64,000 bases of DNA from Roseomonas genomospecies 6 (GTDB taxonomy: Bacteria > Pseudomonadota > Alphaproteobacteria > Azospirillales > Azospirillaceae), in the NCBI RefSeq assembly GCF_008365375.1, contig NZ_QOKW01000017.1:1-64000 (forward strand), read 5' to 3'. The position numbers and the translations under genes are program-made. The notes under the pieces were generated by a model. It had not been told where the DNA came from. It did no database searches and saw nothing but the letters and a program-made list of their open reading frames with translations. Shown in pieces: positions 1-8,734 of the stretch; the stretch's first letter is position 1; each line of letters starts with the position of its first letter.

Positions 1-115
1 CACGCCGCCCCGGGGGGATCAGCGGCGCGATGATCCACCATTCCTCATCGCTCAGATCGCTCGGGTAACGCAGCCCGCTGCGATCGTGGCGGTCTCGCTT
101 CTCCGCTGTCCACAT
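1..115 (-). CDS. IS5-family transposase, N-terminal part (runs off the window)
   Basis: The minus strand reads an ATG at 113-115 followed by 38 codons to the window edge. It begins MWTAEKRDRHDRSGLRYPSD and continues with the segment LSDEEWWIIAPLIPPGRR. This is the typical start of IS5-family (IS427/IS1031-like) transposases, the short N-terminal domain that precedes the DDE nuclease. The catalytic part lies outside the window, so intactness cannot be judged. It would move its own element by cut-and-paste transposition. The element end lies about 70 bases upstream of this start and interrupts hsdS. Confidence 0.85.
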   Translation of the reverse strand, partial: MWTAEKRDRHDRSGLRYPSDLSDEEWWIIAPLIPPGRR

Positions 116-188
116 CTTCGCCTCCGTCTTGGAGGCTACCTTGAATCACAACCGATTCATCCGATTCAACTTCTTCCCGGACAGGCTC
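1..188 (-). mobile_element. End of an IS5-family insertion sequence inserted in hsdS
   Basis: The hsdS reading frame runs into DNA that starts, on the minus strand, with GAGCCTGTCCGGGAAG at 188-173. This resembles the terminal inverted repeats of the IS427/IS1031 groups of IS5. The three hsdS bases just outside, TCA on the minus strand (189-191), fit the TNA target duplication of these groups. The transposase start is at 115, as expected close to the end. The far end and second target copy are outside the window, so the exact boundary is inferred. Confidence 0.65.
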
Positions 189-657
189 TGAGATCTTGAA
201 TGTTGATCCGCAATCGGCCAATCCCGTGACTTAACTCCTCAATGGCTTTCCGACCAATGGGTGAGTTGAGCCAATGCATGACAAACCGACGCTCAACGTG
301 CTGCGTGGGCTTAAAGCGCAAACAATCGGCCTTTACCAGCGCTGGGCCGATGTTTTCTGGAACTTCGCAGCAGCGTCCAACGGGCTCTGCGAGGGCCGCC
401 ACAACCAAATCCCCTGGTCCAATGGCATGCTTCTCCAGCTCTTGGAAATGGGACTTTTCAATGAATGCCTGGTCCGTGTCATTGAACGTTCCGGCACCGA
501 TGTTGCCGAGCCGTACGACGCGAACGCCCGAAGCCACATAGTGGGCCGACTTCAGCTTGCTGCCAAAGGGACCATCGGTGAGCGAGTTCGGTTCCGGGGC
601 GGGCAAATCGCCTATTTCGGCAGCGGCCCACCCCGCTGGCAAATCCCGTTCGCTCAT
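166..657 (-). pseudogene. hsdS: HsdS, type I restriction specificity subunit, truncated by an IS
   Basis: The 163-residue product has the start of an HsdS protein: an N-terminal target-recognition domain with DGPFGSKLKSAHY (about residues 29-41) and VRVVRLGNIGAG (about 46-57), ending in RINIQDL just before the spacer helix. HsdS proteins are usually around 400 residues with two recognition domains, so the central conserved helix and second domain are missing. The last codons and the stop come from the end of the insertion sequence. HsdS chooses the DNA sequence bound by the HsdM2S methylase and HsdR2M2S nuclease. The ATG overlaps the hsdM stop by four bases, so the genes were translationally coupled. 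Confidence 0.85.
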
Positions 658-2105
658 TCCGCGGCCTCCGCCACGGCGTCACCAGTCGTCTCGTCCGTCC
701 CCAGCAGATCGGACAGCGCCTCCATCTCCTCCAGCGCGGTGCGGAGCGCGTCCATGATCTCGGCGGCGATCACGTCCGGTTCGGGCAACTCCGTCTCGGC
801 GCTGTCGTCGCGCAGCCACGCGATGTCCAGGTTGTCGTTGCGCGCGGCGATCTGCTCGCGGGTGAAGCGGCGGAAGCGGCCCTGCTCGCCCTCGTCCGTG
901 CGCGGGGCCTTGCCCAGCGGGTCGGGACCGTAGGCGGCCTCGAAGGCGGCGAAGTTCGCGCGGGTCAGGGGGCGGGTCTTGCCGAACTGCGGCATGTTGG
1001 AGCGCAGGTCGTAGATCCAGACCTCCCCGGTGTTGCCCCGGTCGGTCTGGCCGCGCGTGAAGAACAGGACATTGGTCTTGACGCCCTGGCTGTAGAAGAT
1101 GCCGGTGGGCAGGCGAAGGATGGTGTGCAGGTCGCACTTGTCCATCAGGTCGCGGCGGATGTCGCGGCCGGCGTTGTCCTCGAACAGCACGTTGTCGGGC
1201 AGCACCACCGCCGCCCGCCCGCCGGGCCGCAGGCCCCGGTAGATGTGCTGGAGGAAGGCCAACTGCTTGTTGGAGGTGGGGTAGGTGAAGTCGTCGCGGC
1301 TGGGCAGTCCGCCGCCCTTCTTCGTCCCGAAGGGCGGGTTGGTCAGGACGACATGCGCCTTCGGCAGCCGCGTCCCCTGCTCCGACAGCGCGTCGCCGAG
1401 CTGGAGGTCGCCGGTGACGTCGTGCAGCATCAGGTTCATCAGCCCCAGCCGGTGGGCGTCCGGCACCAGCTCCATCCCGCAGAAGGCGGTGTGGCGCTGG
1501 AAGTACTGCTCGGCCTCCTTCAGGTCCCACAGGTTGTTGGTGTGGGCCTTGATCCAGCGGTCGGCGGCGATCAGGAAGCCGCCGGTGCCCGCCGCCGGGT
1601 CCTGGATGTATTCAAGCGGCTGAGGCTGCATCAGCGCGACCATGCTGTCGATCAGCGGGCGCGGCGTGAAGTACTGCCCGGCGCCCGACTTCTTCTCCGT
1701 CGCGTTGCGCTCCAGCAGGCCCTCGTACATGTTGCCGAGGCCTTCTTCCCGCGCCGAGTACCAGTCCAGCCCGTCGATCGCCTCGACCAGCGCCTTGAGA
1801 ATGCGGGGCTGGCGCAGGCTGGTCTGCGCGTTCTGGAAGATCGCCTGCACCTGCGATGACCCGTAGGTGCCCAGGTGGATCAGCATCTCCTTGTAAAAGG
1901 TGAGCTGCTCCAGCCCCTGGCGCCGGCTGACGTCGGTCCAGCGGTAGCCGTCCGGCAACTGCTCCTCCGCCCCCGTCTCCGCCGCCATCTTCAGGAAGAT
2001 CAGATAGGTCAGCTCCGTGACGTACTGGTGGTAGGTGATGCCGTCATCCCGCAGGATGTGGCACAGGCCCCAGAGCTTAGAGACGATGTCGGTGGTCGCG
2101 GTCAT
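654..2105 (-). CDS. hsdM: HsdM, type I restriction-modification DNA methyltransferase
   Basis: This 483-residue N6-adenine methyltransferase subunit has the helical N-terminal domain (residues 1-130), the SAM-binding motif DPAAGTGGF at about 169-177, and the catalytic NPPF at about 256-259. Length and motif order fit intact HsdM. With HsdS it methylates the recognition sequence and protects host DNA; with HsdR it forms the nuclease. It follows the unknown gene at 2116-2631 by ten bases and overlaps hsdS by four, so all four genes look like one minus-strand operon. Without a full HsdS partner the protein probably cannot methylate specifically, although it looks undamaged itself. Confidence 0.95.
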   Translation of the reverse strand: MTATTDIVSKLWGLCHILRDDGITYHQYVTELTYLIFLKMAAETGAEEQLPDGYRWTDVSRRQGLEQLTFYKEMLIHLGTYGSSQVQAIFQNAQTSLRQPRILKALVEAIDGLDWYSAREEGLGNMYEGLLERNATEKKSGAGQYFTPRPLIDSMVALMQPQPLEYIQDPAAGTGGFLIAADRWIKAHTNNLWDLKEAEQYFQRHTAFCGMELVPDAHRLGLMNLMLHDVTGDLQLGDALSEQGTRLPKAHVVLTNPPFGTKKGGGLPSRDDFTYPTSNKQLAFLQHIYRGLRPGGRAAVVLPDNVLFEDNAGRDIRRDLMDKCDLHTILRLPTGIFYSQGVKTNVLFFTRGQTDRGNTGEVWIYDLRSNMPQFGKTRPLTRANFAAFEAAYGPDPLGKAPRTDEGEQGRFRRFTREQIAARNDNLDIAWLRDDSAETELPEPDVIAAEIMDALRTALEEMEALSDLLGTDETTGDAVAEAAE

Positions 2106-2115
2106 GGCGTGTATC

Positions 2116-2631
2116 TCAGGGGTTTACGGGCAACGCCGCGTAGAAGGACGTGAGGGCGTCGCCGAGCGGGGCATAGGCCCCGTCGTCGATCCGGAAGGGG
2201 CGTCCCCCGGTCAGGGAGCCGCGCAATTGGCGCCACACGCCGTCAGCGTCGGAGCCGAAGAGGCGGAAAACAAGGTCGCGCAGATGGGGACCGCAGGTTG
2301 CGTTCACCGCCGCGACCGGGCAGCCGATTTCGTATTGTTCGTCTTCCGTGAAGTCATACACGGTCGCCTTTTCCGGCGGAGCGGGCAACCACAGGAGGGC
2401 CGCGACATGTTCAGGACGATGTTCATGACGGCCTGCCGTCGTCGCCGGATTGTAATGCCACCGTGGGTTGCGCTTGATGTACAGGGCGATGGCGTCGTCG
2501 GTTCCGCCGATGTCGTCCCACATGCGCTGCATCGGCTTCGCGTTCCGGCGCGTGCCGCCGAGGATCTCCCCCGGCTCCGCGACTCCTTCGACGGCCTTCA
2601 GGTAACGAACACGAATCGATCGGCTCATCAT
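2116..2631 (-). CDS. Unknown protein encoded between hsdR and hsdM
   Basis: I do not recognise this 171-residue protein. It starts MMSRSIRVRYLK, is mixed acidic and basic, and shows no signal peptide or membrane segment. The middle contains WHYNPATTAGRHEHRPEH, rich in His, Trp and Arg, and the C-terminal half reads like a soluble globular domain. I chose the ATG at 2631, ten bases past the hsdR stop; a TTG at 2649 would overlap hsdR by eight bases. The tight packing on both sides shows co-transcription with the restriction genes. That suggests a role tied to restriction, such as control, anti-restriction or a separate defence effector, but nothing in the sequence proves this. Confidence 0.75.
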   Translation of the reverse strand: MMSRSIRVRYLKAVEGVAEPGEILGGTRRNAKPMQRMWDDIGGTDDAIALYIKRNPRWHYNPATTAGRHEHRPEHVAALLWLPAPPEKATVYDFTEDEQYEIGCPVAAVNATCGPHLRDLVFRLFGSDADGVWRQLRGSLTGGRPFRIDDGAYAPLGDALTSFYAALPVNP

Positions 2632-2641
2632 GTCTGCCCGT

Positions 2642-5600
2642 TCATCCAACGTCTTGCCACACTTGGTCCGAGATTTCGGCGATGAGCGCGCCCAAACGCC
2701 CGTCGAACACGCGATCCAGCCGCGCGAACCCGCCGCCCTGCTGGCGGAACTCGCCCTGGTCCAGAACCTCGCGATCGACGATGACTTCCTTCTTCATCTG
2801 CCGCCCGATCCGCTCCAGCCAGTCGCGCTGCGCCTTCGTCCAGGGCTGGCTGGATAGCACCCGGCGCATCGCCCGGTCCACCCGCTCGTCGTAGGGAACC
2901 AACGGATCGCCCAGAGCCGCCTGACGGATGTAGCCGATGACCGAAGCAGCGATGTCGGCGTTCGTCGCGTCGCGGAAGGCGGCGCGCAGTTCGGCCTCGC
3001 CGAAGCCGTCCCGTTCCAGCAGCAGGCGGACCTCGCGAAGCTGGGCGCGGGTCAGCTCGCGGGGGCGGTTGGCGACAGCGTTCAGCGCCGGGACCCGGTT
3101 CAGGTTCTCCGCTAGGTAGCTGCGGAAGCTGGCGAGGTAGTCCTCGGGCCGGGTGATGTTCGGGCCATAGCCGGTCTCCTCGTGCCGGAACTCGTCGGCC
3201 CCGCCGTAAAGCGGCACATGGATGGGGTCGTCGGCGATGCGGGTATCCAGCAACTCCATCAGGGCGCGGTGCTCGAGGAGGGTGCGGGCCGCTTCCTCGG
3301 GCGGCGCGTCCTTCACGCGGCGGATGAAGCTGTCCGGGTCGGTGCCGGCCAGCTCGCGGAACCGGCGCTCGCCGGCCTCCGACAGGCGGCGGCGCTTGCG
3401 GTGCAGCTTGGCGACGATCTGGCCGACCAGCCAGCGCGCCTGCTGGGCGCGGCGTTCCGCAACCTCCGGGGCAATCCTTTGATGCTCCGGGGGCGGCCCT
3501 TCGAACGGTGCCTGTTCCTCTTCGGCGAAGCCGGTCGGCGGCAGCGCCGGCGCTGGGGGCGGAAAGGGCGTGCCGGTGGCCTCGGCCAGTTCCTCCATCA
3601 GCGCCGCGAAGGTGATGTTTGGGTTGGCGACGACCGGCCGCATCTCCGTCAGGTCCTGCATTGCGGCGTAGAGGCCGACCGCGTCGAAGATGCGGAAGGC
3701 GGTCTTGTGCCGGCCGGGGCCGAACAGGTCCTCGCACAGGCGGGTGCCGCGGCCGATCATCTGCTCGTACAGGATGCGGCTGTTGACCCGGCGGATGAAG
3801 ACGAGGTTGACGATCTCCGGCACGTCGATGCCGGTGGTCAGCAGGTCCACGGTGACCGCGACCTTGGGCAGCGCCTCGTTCTTGAAGCGGCGGATCTGGC
3901 GCATCGGGTCGTCCGACCGCCCGGTGATCTTGGCGACCGTGTCGTTTTCCACGGCGCCGTAGCGGGCGGCGAAGGCGGTGCGCAAGGCGCCGACCACCAT
4001 GTCGGCGTGCAGGTCGGTGGCGCAGAACACCAGCGTCTTCCCCGGAAGGTCGGGGTCGATGTGTCCGGCGAGCCATTCGGCGATGACTCGGTTGAAGTCG
4101 GGCGTCAGGACCCTGCGGTTGAAGTCCTGCACGTCGAACCGGACCTCGTCATCCAGATGGATGAGGTCGAGCTGCCCGGTCCGGGTGTCGAGGACGTCCA
4201 CCCGCTCGCCGGCGTCCCAGTGGATGCCTTCCTGGCTGAGCGCGGTGTGGGCGCGGATGGGCGGCTCGTGGTCGACCAGCCAGCCATCGATCACCGCCTC
4301 CTGATAGGTGTAGCGGACGACGGGTTCGCCGAAGATCTCCACGGTGTGCAGGGCCGGCGTCGCCGTCAGCCCAACCTTCACCGCGTCGAAGCGGTCGAGC
4401 ACGCGGCGGTACTTGGAGACGTAGTCGTCCTGGCTGCGGAAGCTCAGCTCCTCGTCGCCCATCTCGCGGTCGAGCAGGTAGCCGCGATGGCACTCGTCGA
4501 CGACGATGCAGTCGTACTGGTCGATCGCCGGCGGCTCCTCGCCGTAGAGGACGCGCTTGACCAGCGCCTGGACGGTGGCGATGTGCAGCTTCGTCTCGGC
4601 GTCGGGAACGATGTCGCCCAGCTCCTTCACCGCGAAGATGTCGGCGAAGACCTGATGGTGCTCCATCCGCGTTTCCTTGAACGCGTTGCCGGCCTGCTCG
4701 CCCAGCGCGGTCCGGTCGACCAGGAACAGGATGCGGCGGAAGCGCTGCGCCTTCAGCAGGCGATAGACCAGCGCGATGCAGGTCTTGGTCTTGCCGGTGC
4801 CCGTCGCCATGGCGACCAGGATCTCACGGCGGCCGGCGGAGATCGCCTCCTCGACGGCGCGGATGGCGCGTTGCTGGTAGTCGCGCAGGGGGAAGTTGAA
4901 GGCGAACGGGTCGCGCGACAGCCGGGCGTCGGCGGCGCGCGGGTCGTTGCGCAGCGCCTCGAGGAGGCCGGCGGGGGTGTACCAGCCGTCCAGCGCCTTG
5001 GCGAGGTTCTGCGGGTGACGGCCGTCGCGGAACCAGATGCCAGACAGCGCCTCGAACTGGCGCAGGAAGGGGCGGCCGTTCGTCGAGAACAGGAAGGGGA
5101 CGCGCAGGTCGCCCCAAGGCCCCTCCACCGGCGGCTGCTCGTCGCCGCGCGGGACGTAGCCGCGGCTGTAGCGCTCTGCCCGGTTGATGAACTCCGACAC
5201 GTTGGCGTTGGCGCGCTTGGCCTCGACCATGCCGACGATGGTCAGGCCGGCGAACAGCGCGTAGTCCGCCACGCCGTCGGCGGTGGGCCACTCGGCGATC
5301 GCCAGGTTGCGTCCCTTCTGCGGGCGGGCGCCGGCGGCGTGGGTGAGCACCTCGCTGTCGGCCTCCCAGCCCGCGTCGCGGAGCTGGGCGTCGATCAGGC
5401 GGCGGGTTTCGCGCTCGTCGAGGTCGATGCCCTGGCCGATGGCGTAGGCCACCTCGACGCGGTCTTGGATGGCCTCCGCCGGCTCGCTCGCCGCCTGGGC
5501 CTGGGCGGCGGTCAGCTCGGCCTCGAGTCGCGCGCGGTCGGCGTCGGCCTCCTGGGCGAGCCGTTCCCACGACTGGCGCTCGGCTTCGGCGCGCGCGGCG

Positions 5601-6169
5601 CGCTCCTCGGCGGACAGCCGGCGATCGGCCTCGGCCTGGGCCGCCGCTTGGGCCTCCACCGCCATGCGCTCGTGCGCCGACTGCCGCTCGGCGAGTTCCA
5701 GGCGCAGCCGCTCCAGTTCCGCCTTCAAGGCGGCGCCCTCGGCACGGGGGTCCGCTGGCGGCACGAACGGGCTGGGGGCAAAGGTCCGGTCGCCGGTGAT
5801 GGTCCGGTGGAACCAGACGCCCAGCGTCCGTGCGTTCTTCAGACAGGACAGCGCCATCCGATGATCGCCGTCGAGATCGTGCGCAGCGTCGTTCCGGGCC
5901 TTGCGGAGGAAGTGGAAGAGGTCGCCGACCTCGCGGGTCAGCACGCCGCGGTCGCGCAGGCGGCGCAGCAGGTCGGCCTGCTTTTCCTCCGGCGATGTCC
6001 ACATCCCGAGCTTGGCCGCCGTCAACTGCGCCAGGAGTTCGGCGAACTGCCCGATCTTGATGATGGAGGTGTTCGCGTCCTCGGCGAAGAAGCGCTCGGC
6101 CAGGGCACCCAGCCGTTCGAGCTGGACATCATGCTGTGCCAGGAACCCGAAATTGGACGAACGCGCCAC
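2642..6169 (-). CDS. hsdR: HsdR, type I restriction endonuclease and translocase subunit
   Basis: The 1175-residue protein starts at a GTG with GGGAGAA about six bases upstream. An N-terminal helical region (RKARNDAAHD, near residue 90; DUF4145-like) and a long Ala/Glu/Arg coiled coil (about 150-230) precede the nuclease domain, where VEAKR at about 315-319 provides the E-x-K catalytic part. The SF2 helicase core has GTGKT at about 457-461 and DECH at about 558-561. The C-terminal third resembles the EcoEI-type HsdR tail. HsdR pumps DNA with ATP and cleaves unmethylated DNA far from the site. The gene looks intact and is the first of the operon; with hsdS broken it is probably idle. Confidence 0.95.
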   Translation of the reverse strand: MARSSNFGFLAQHDVQLERLGALAERFFAEDANTSIIKIGQFAELLAQLTAAKLGMWTSPEEKQADLLRRLRDRGVLTREVGDLFHFLRKARNDAAHDLDGDHRMALSCLKNARTLGVWFHRTITGDRTFAPSPFVPPADPRAEGAALKAELERLRLELAERQSAHERMAVEAQAAAQAEADRRLSAEERAARAEAERQSWERLAQEADADRARLEAELTAAQAQAASEPAEAIQDRVEVAYAIGQGIDLDERETRRLIDAQLRDAGWEADSEVLTHAAGARPQKGRNLAIAEWPTADGVADYALFAGLTIVGMVEAKRANANVSEFINRAERYSRGYVPRGDEQPPVEGPWGDLRVPFLFSTNGRPFLRQFEALSGIWFRDGRHPQNLAKALDGWYTPAGLLEALRNDPRAADARLSRDPFAFNFPLRDYQQRAIRAVEEAISAGRREILVAMATGTGKTKTCIALVYRLLKAQRFRRILFLVDRTALGEQAGNAFKETRMEHHQVFADIFAVKELGDIVPDAETKLHIATVQALVKRVLYGEEPPAIDQYDCIVVDECHRGYLLDREMGDEELSFRSQDDYVSKYRRVLDRFDAVKVGLTATPALHTVEIFGEPVVRYTYQEAVIDGWLVDHEPPIRAHTALSQEGIHWDAGERVDVLDTRTGQLDLIHLDDEVRFDVQDFNRRVLTPDFNRVIAEWLAGHIDPDLPGKTLVFCATDLHADMVVGALRTAFAARYGAVENDTVAKITGRSDDPMRQIRRFKNEALPKVAVTVDLLTTGIDVPEIVNLVFIRRVNSRILYEQMIGRGTRLCEDLFGPGRHKTAFRIFDAVGLYAAMQDLTEMRPVVANPNITFAALMEELAEATGTPFPPPAPALPPTGFAEEEQAPFEGPPPEHQRIAPEVAERRAQQARWLVGQIVAKLHRKRRRLSEAGERRFRELAGTDPDSFIRRVKDAPPEEAARTLLEHRALMELLDTRIADDPIHVPLYGGADEFRHEETGYGPNITRPEDYLASFRSYLAENLNRVPALNAVANRPRELTRAQLREVRLLLERDGFGEAELRAAFRDATNADIAASVIGYIRQAALGDPLVPYDERVDRAMRRVLSSQPWTKAQRDWLERIGRQMKKEVIVDREVLDQGEFRQQGGGFARLDRVFDGRLGALIAEISDQVWQDVG

Positions 6170-6301
6170 AAGAATTCTCCCGTCGGTAGAAAACTCTACA
6201 CGCGGGTGTGGCCGCTGTCATCAGGTTCGATCACGCTAGGGTTGGAGAAGCCATGTCCTTGAAGAAGGCGAAGTGAAGACCAATTCGCACTCGTGAAACG
6301 A

Positions 6302-6329
6302 GAAACGGGCCGGCAAGCCGACCCGTTTC
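6302..6329 (-). terminator. Terminator-like hairpin downstream of glnA
   Basis: The arms GAAACGGG and CCCGTTTC, extended inward by CGG/CCG around a CAAG loop with one mismatch, form a strong hairpin about 100 bases past the glnA stop. On the minus strand it is followed by TCGTTTCACG, only a weak T-rich tail. It probably ends glnBA transcription and separates it from hsdR. Confidence 0.6.
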
Positions 6330-6432
6330 CACGTTAGACATCCGAGACTGTGGCTGTTGATTTTCCTTGGTTTTCTTTGCGCCAAATCTGGAGCAAAAGT
6401 CTAACGACCCCCAACGAAATCAACAACTTACA

Positions 6433-7842
6433 TCAAACGGAGTAATACATCTTGTACTCGATCGGGTGCGGCATGGTCTCGAAGGCCAGCAGCTCCTCGG
6501 TGCGCAGCTCGATGTAGGACTCGATCATGTCCTTGGTGAACACGTCGCCCTTCTGCAGGAAGGCGCTGTCGGCCTTCAGGCTGTCCAGGGCCTCGCGCAG
6601 CGAGCCGCAAACCGTCGGAACCTTGGCCAGCTCTTCGGCCGGCAGGTCGTACAGGTTCTTGTCCATCGCGTCGCCCGGATGGATCTTGTTCTGGATGCCG
6701 TCCAGGCCGGCCATCAGCAGGGCGGCGAAGGCCAGGTACGGGTTGGCCGACGGGTCCGGGAAGCGGACCTCGACGCGCTTGCCCTTCGGCGAGGCGACGT
6801 ACGGGATGCGGCAGGAGGCCGAACGGTTGCGGGCCGAGTAGGCCAGCAGAACCGGAGCCTCGTAGCCCGGGACCAGACGCTTGTAGGAGTTGGTCGTCGG
6901 GTTGGTGAAGGCGTTCAGCGCCTTGGCGTGCTTGATGATGCCGCCGATGTAGTACAGCGCCAGCTCCGACAGGTCGGCGTACTGGTTGCCGGCGAACAGC
7001 GGCTGGCCTTCCTTCCAGATCGACTGGTGCATGTGCATGCCCGAGCCGTTGTCACCGAAGACGGGCTTCGGCATGAAGGTCGCGGTCTTGCCGTAGGCGT
7101 GGGCGACGTTGTGCACCACGTACTTGTAGTACTGCATGTTGTCGCCGGTGCGGACCAGCGTGTCGAACTTGATGCCCAGCTCGTGCTGCGAGGCGGCCAC
7201 CTCGTGGTGGTGCTTCTCGACCGGCACGCCCATCTCGGCCAGGACGCTCAGCATCTCGGCGCGCAGATCCGAGCCGCTGTCGATCGGAGCGACCGGGAAA
7301 TAGCCGCCCTTCACGCCCGGGCGGTGGCCCAGGTTGCCGTCCTCATAGTCCTTGTCCGAGGTGTACGGGCCTTCCTCCGAGTCGAACTCGTAGGAGACCT
7401 TGTTCATCTCGACCTTGAACTTCACGTCGTCGAACACGAAGAACTCGGCTTCCGGACCGAAATAGGCGGTGTCGCCGATGCCGGCCGACGCCATGTACTT
7501 CTCGGCGGCCTTCGCGATGCCGCGCGGGCAGCGGGCGTAGGGCTGGCCGGTCGACGGCTCGTACACGTCGCAGAGGATGTTCAGCGTCGGCTGGGCCGCG
7601 AACGGGTCCATCACGGCGGTGGTCGGGTCGAGCTGGAGGATCATGTCCGACTCGTTGATCGCCTTCCAGCCGGCGATCGAGGAGCCGTCGAACATGATGC
7701 CGTCCTCGAACACGTCCTCGTCGATGGTCGAGACGTGCTGAGCGGTGTGATGCAGCTTGCCGCGCGGGTCGGTGAAGCGGAGGTCCACGTACTTGACGTC
7801 GTGTTCCTTGATCAGGTCGAAGACCTTGCTGATGTCGGACAT
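6433..7842 (-). CDS. glnA: Glutamine synthetase type I
   Basis: GlnA makes glutamine from glutamate, ammonia and ATP in the cytoplasm, the main route of ammonium assimilation. The 469-residue length and sequence are those of bacterial type I-beta enzymes: N-terminal beta-grasp domain, MFDGSSIAGW at about residues 49-58, the ATP and metal segments, and KNLYDLPAEE near residue 394-403 carrying the tyrosine that GlnE adenylylates. The start follows AAAGAG. It lies 241 bases downstream of glnB on the same strand. Activity is expected to be controlled by adenylylation through GlnB and GlnE, and transcription by the glnB promoter and possibly a second promoter in the spacer. Confidence 0.98.
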   Translation of the reverse strand: MSDISKVFDLIKEHDVKYVDLRFTDPRGKLHHTAQHVSTIDEDVFEDGIMFDGSSIAGWKAINESDMILQLDPTTAVMDPFAAQPTLNILCDVYEPSTGQPYARCPRGIAKAAEKYMASAGIGDTAYFGPEAEFFVFDDVKFKVEMNKVSYEFDSEEGPYTSDKDYEDGNLGHRPGVKGGYFPVAPIDSGSDLRAEMLSVLAEMGVPVEKHHHEVAASQHELGIKFDTLVRTGDNMQYYKYVVHNVAHAYGKTATFMPKPVFGDNGSGMHMHQSIWKEGQPLFAGNQYADLSELALYYIGGIIKHAKALNAFTNPTTNSYKRLVPGYEAPVLLAYSARNRSASCRIPYVASPKGKRVEVRFPDPSANPYLAFAALLMAGLDGIQNKIHPGDAMDKNLYDLPAEELAKVPTVCGSLREALDSLKADSAFLQKGDVFTKDMIESYIELRTEELLAFETMPHPIEYKMYYSV

Positions 7843-8083
7843 ATCTCTTTTTCCACGCTTAAGAGGTTTGGGTCCCGCTGCGTCAAACCGACCGGGGGGC
7901 GGGTGACGGCACTCGCGGCGGACGTTATGTCATGCCTTTCCCGAGCACACAACGTGGCAGCACAAAAAGTCGCGCCCGGGTGGGTGTGCGCGCACGGATC
8001 GTTCCGCACGCGTTGCGCCGGTTTGCGTCGGTTGTGGGCGGGGCTGGTTCATGTTGGCCGGTGGTCGGGTTTTCGGGACGCGA

Positions 8084-8422
8084 TCAGATCGCGTCGCCTC
8101 CCTTCTCGCCGGTCCGGATGCGGACCACTTCTTCCACGGGGGTGACGAAGATCTTGCCGTCGCCGATGCGGCCGGTATGGGCGGCCTGCTGGATCGCCTC
8201 GATCGCCCGCTCCACCAGGGAGTCCTCCATCACCACCTCGATCTTCACCTTCGGCAGGAAGTCGACAACATACTCCGCGCCGCGGTACAGCTCGGTGTGC
8301 CCCTTCTGACGGCCGAAGCCCTTGGCCTCGGTGACGGTGATGCCCTTGATGCCGACTTCGTGAAGGGCTTCCTTCACCTCGTCGAGTTTGAACGGCTTAA
8401 TGATGGCTTCGATCTTCTTCAT
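8084..8422 (-). CDS. glnB: PII nitrogen regulatory protein GlnB
   Basis: The 112-residue trimeric signal protein binds ATP/ADP and 2-oxoglutarate and reports nitrogen and carbon status to GlnE, NtrB and other targets. The T-loop has the uridylylation site Tyr51 in RGAEYVVDF, followed by a B-loop with THTGRIGDGKIF-like spacing (AAHTGRIGDGKIFV at about 79-92) and the C-loop with VRIRTGEKG. The start MKKIEAIIKPFKLDEVK is fixed by family comparison; the longer open frame upstream is not coding. It matches my memory of A. brasilense GlnB. It sits directly upstream of glnA, and a sigma-54 promoter precedes it. Confidence 0.97.
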   Translation of the reverse strand: MKKIEAIIKPFKLDEVKEALHEVGIKGITVTEAKGFGRQKGHTELYRGAEYVVDFLPKVKIEVVMEDSLVERAIEAIQQAAHTGRIGDGKIFVTPVEEVVRIRTGEKGGDAI

Positions 8423-8488
8423 GGGTCTCTCGTGTACGAGGTGCCAACGCCGGCAGGCACCGTCCACGGCTCTGCCGACGCGCCGATG

Positions 8489-8506
8489 TAAGCACGTAGC
8501 GTGCCA
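8489..8506 (-). promoter_or_regulatory. Sigma-54 (-24/-12) promoter of glnB
   Basis: The minus strand reads TGGCACGCTACGTGCT: a GG and a GC separated by exactly ten bases, with the full TGGCAC of the consensus -24 element. It lies 67 bases upstream of the glnB start, where an NtrC-activated promoter is expected. Confidence 0.8.
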
Positions 8507-8705
8507 AGCGGACCGGCTGCGGGCCGGCTGCGTGGGATGCCGGGCCGCAACCGGCCGATGCCACCGGGGGCGGCACGCCGCTGCCAACGGATAGGGCGAA
8601 GTGAACAATATTTGTGCATATCCTGCAAGCAATCCGCGCAGCCATCGCCGATCGGAGGGGGTAGGGCGGTCTTTTCACATTGATGAATTCAGCGGAAAAT
8701 AGAGC

Positions 8706-8734
8706 TTGACCCGCCCCGTCCCTTGAGGCAAATA
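8706..8734 (+). promoter_or_regulatory. Probable promoter of the tRNA-His genes
   Basis: TTGACC at 8706-8711 and CAAATA at 8729-8734 are separated by 17 bases, a good match to a vegetative promoter. It lies 13 bases before the first tRNA-His. Confidence 0.6.

Noticed and set aside
3182..6262. Long plus-strand open frame opposite hsdR (about 1,000 codons)
   Set aside because: Same effect: it mirrors hsdR, and its product is repetitive and unlike any protein family.
6190..6275. Short plus-strand frame ending MSLKKAK upstream of hsdR
   Set aside because: Only about 26 codons after a stop, overlaps the hsdR promoter region, and resembles no known gene end.
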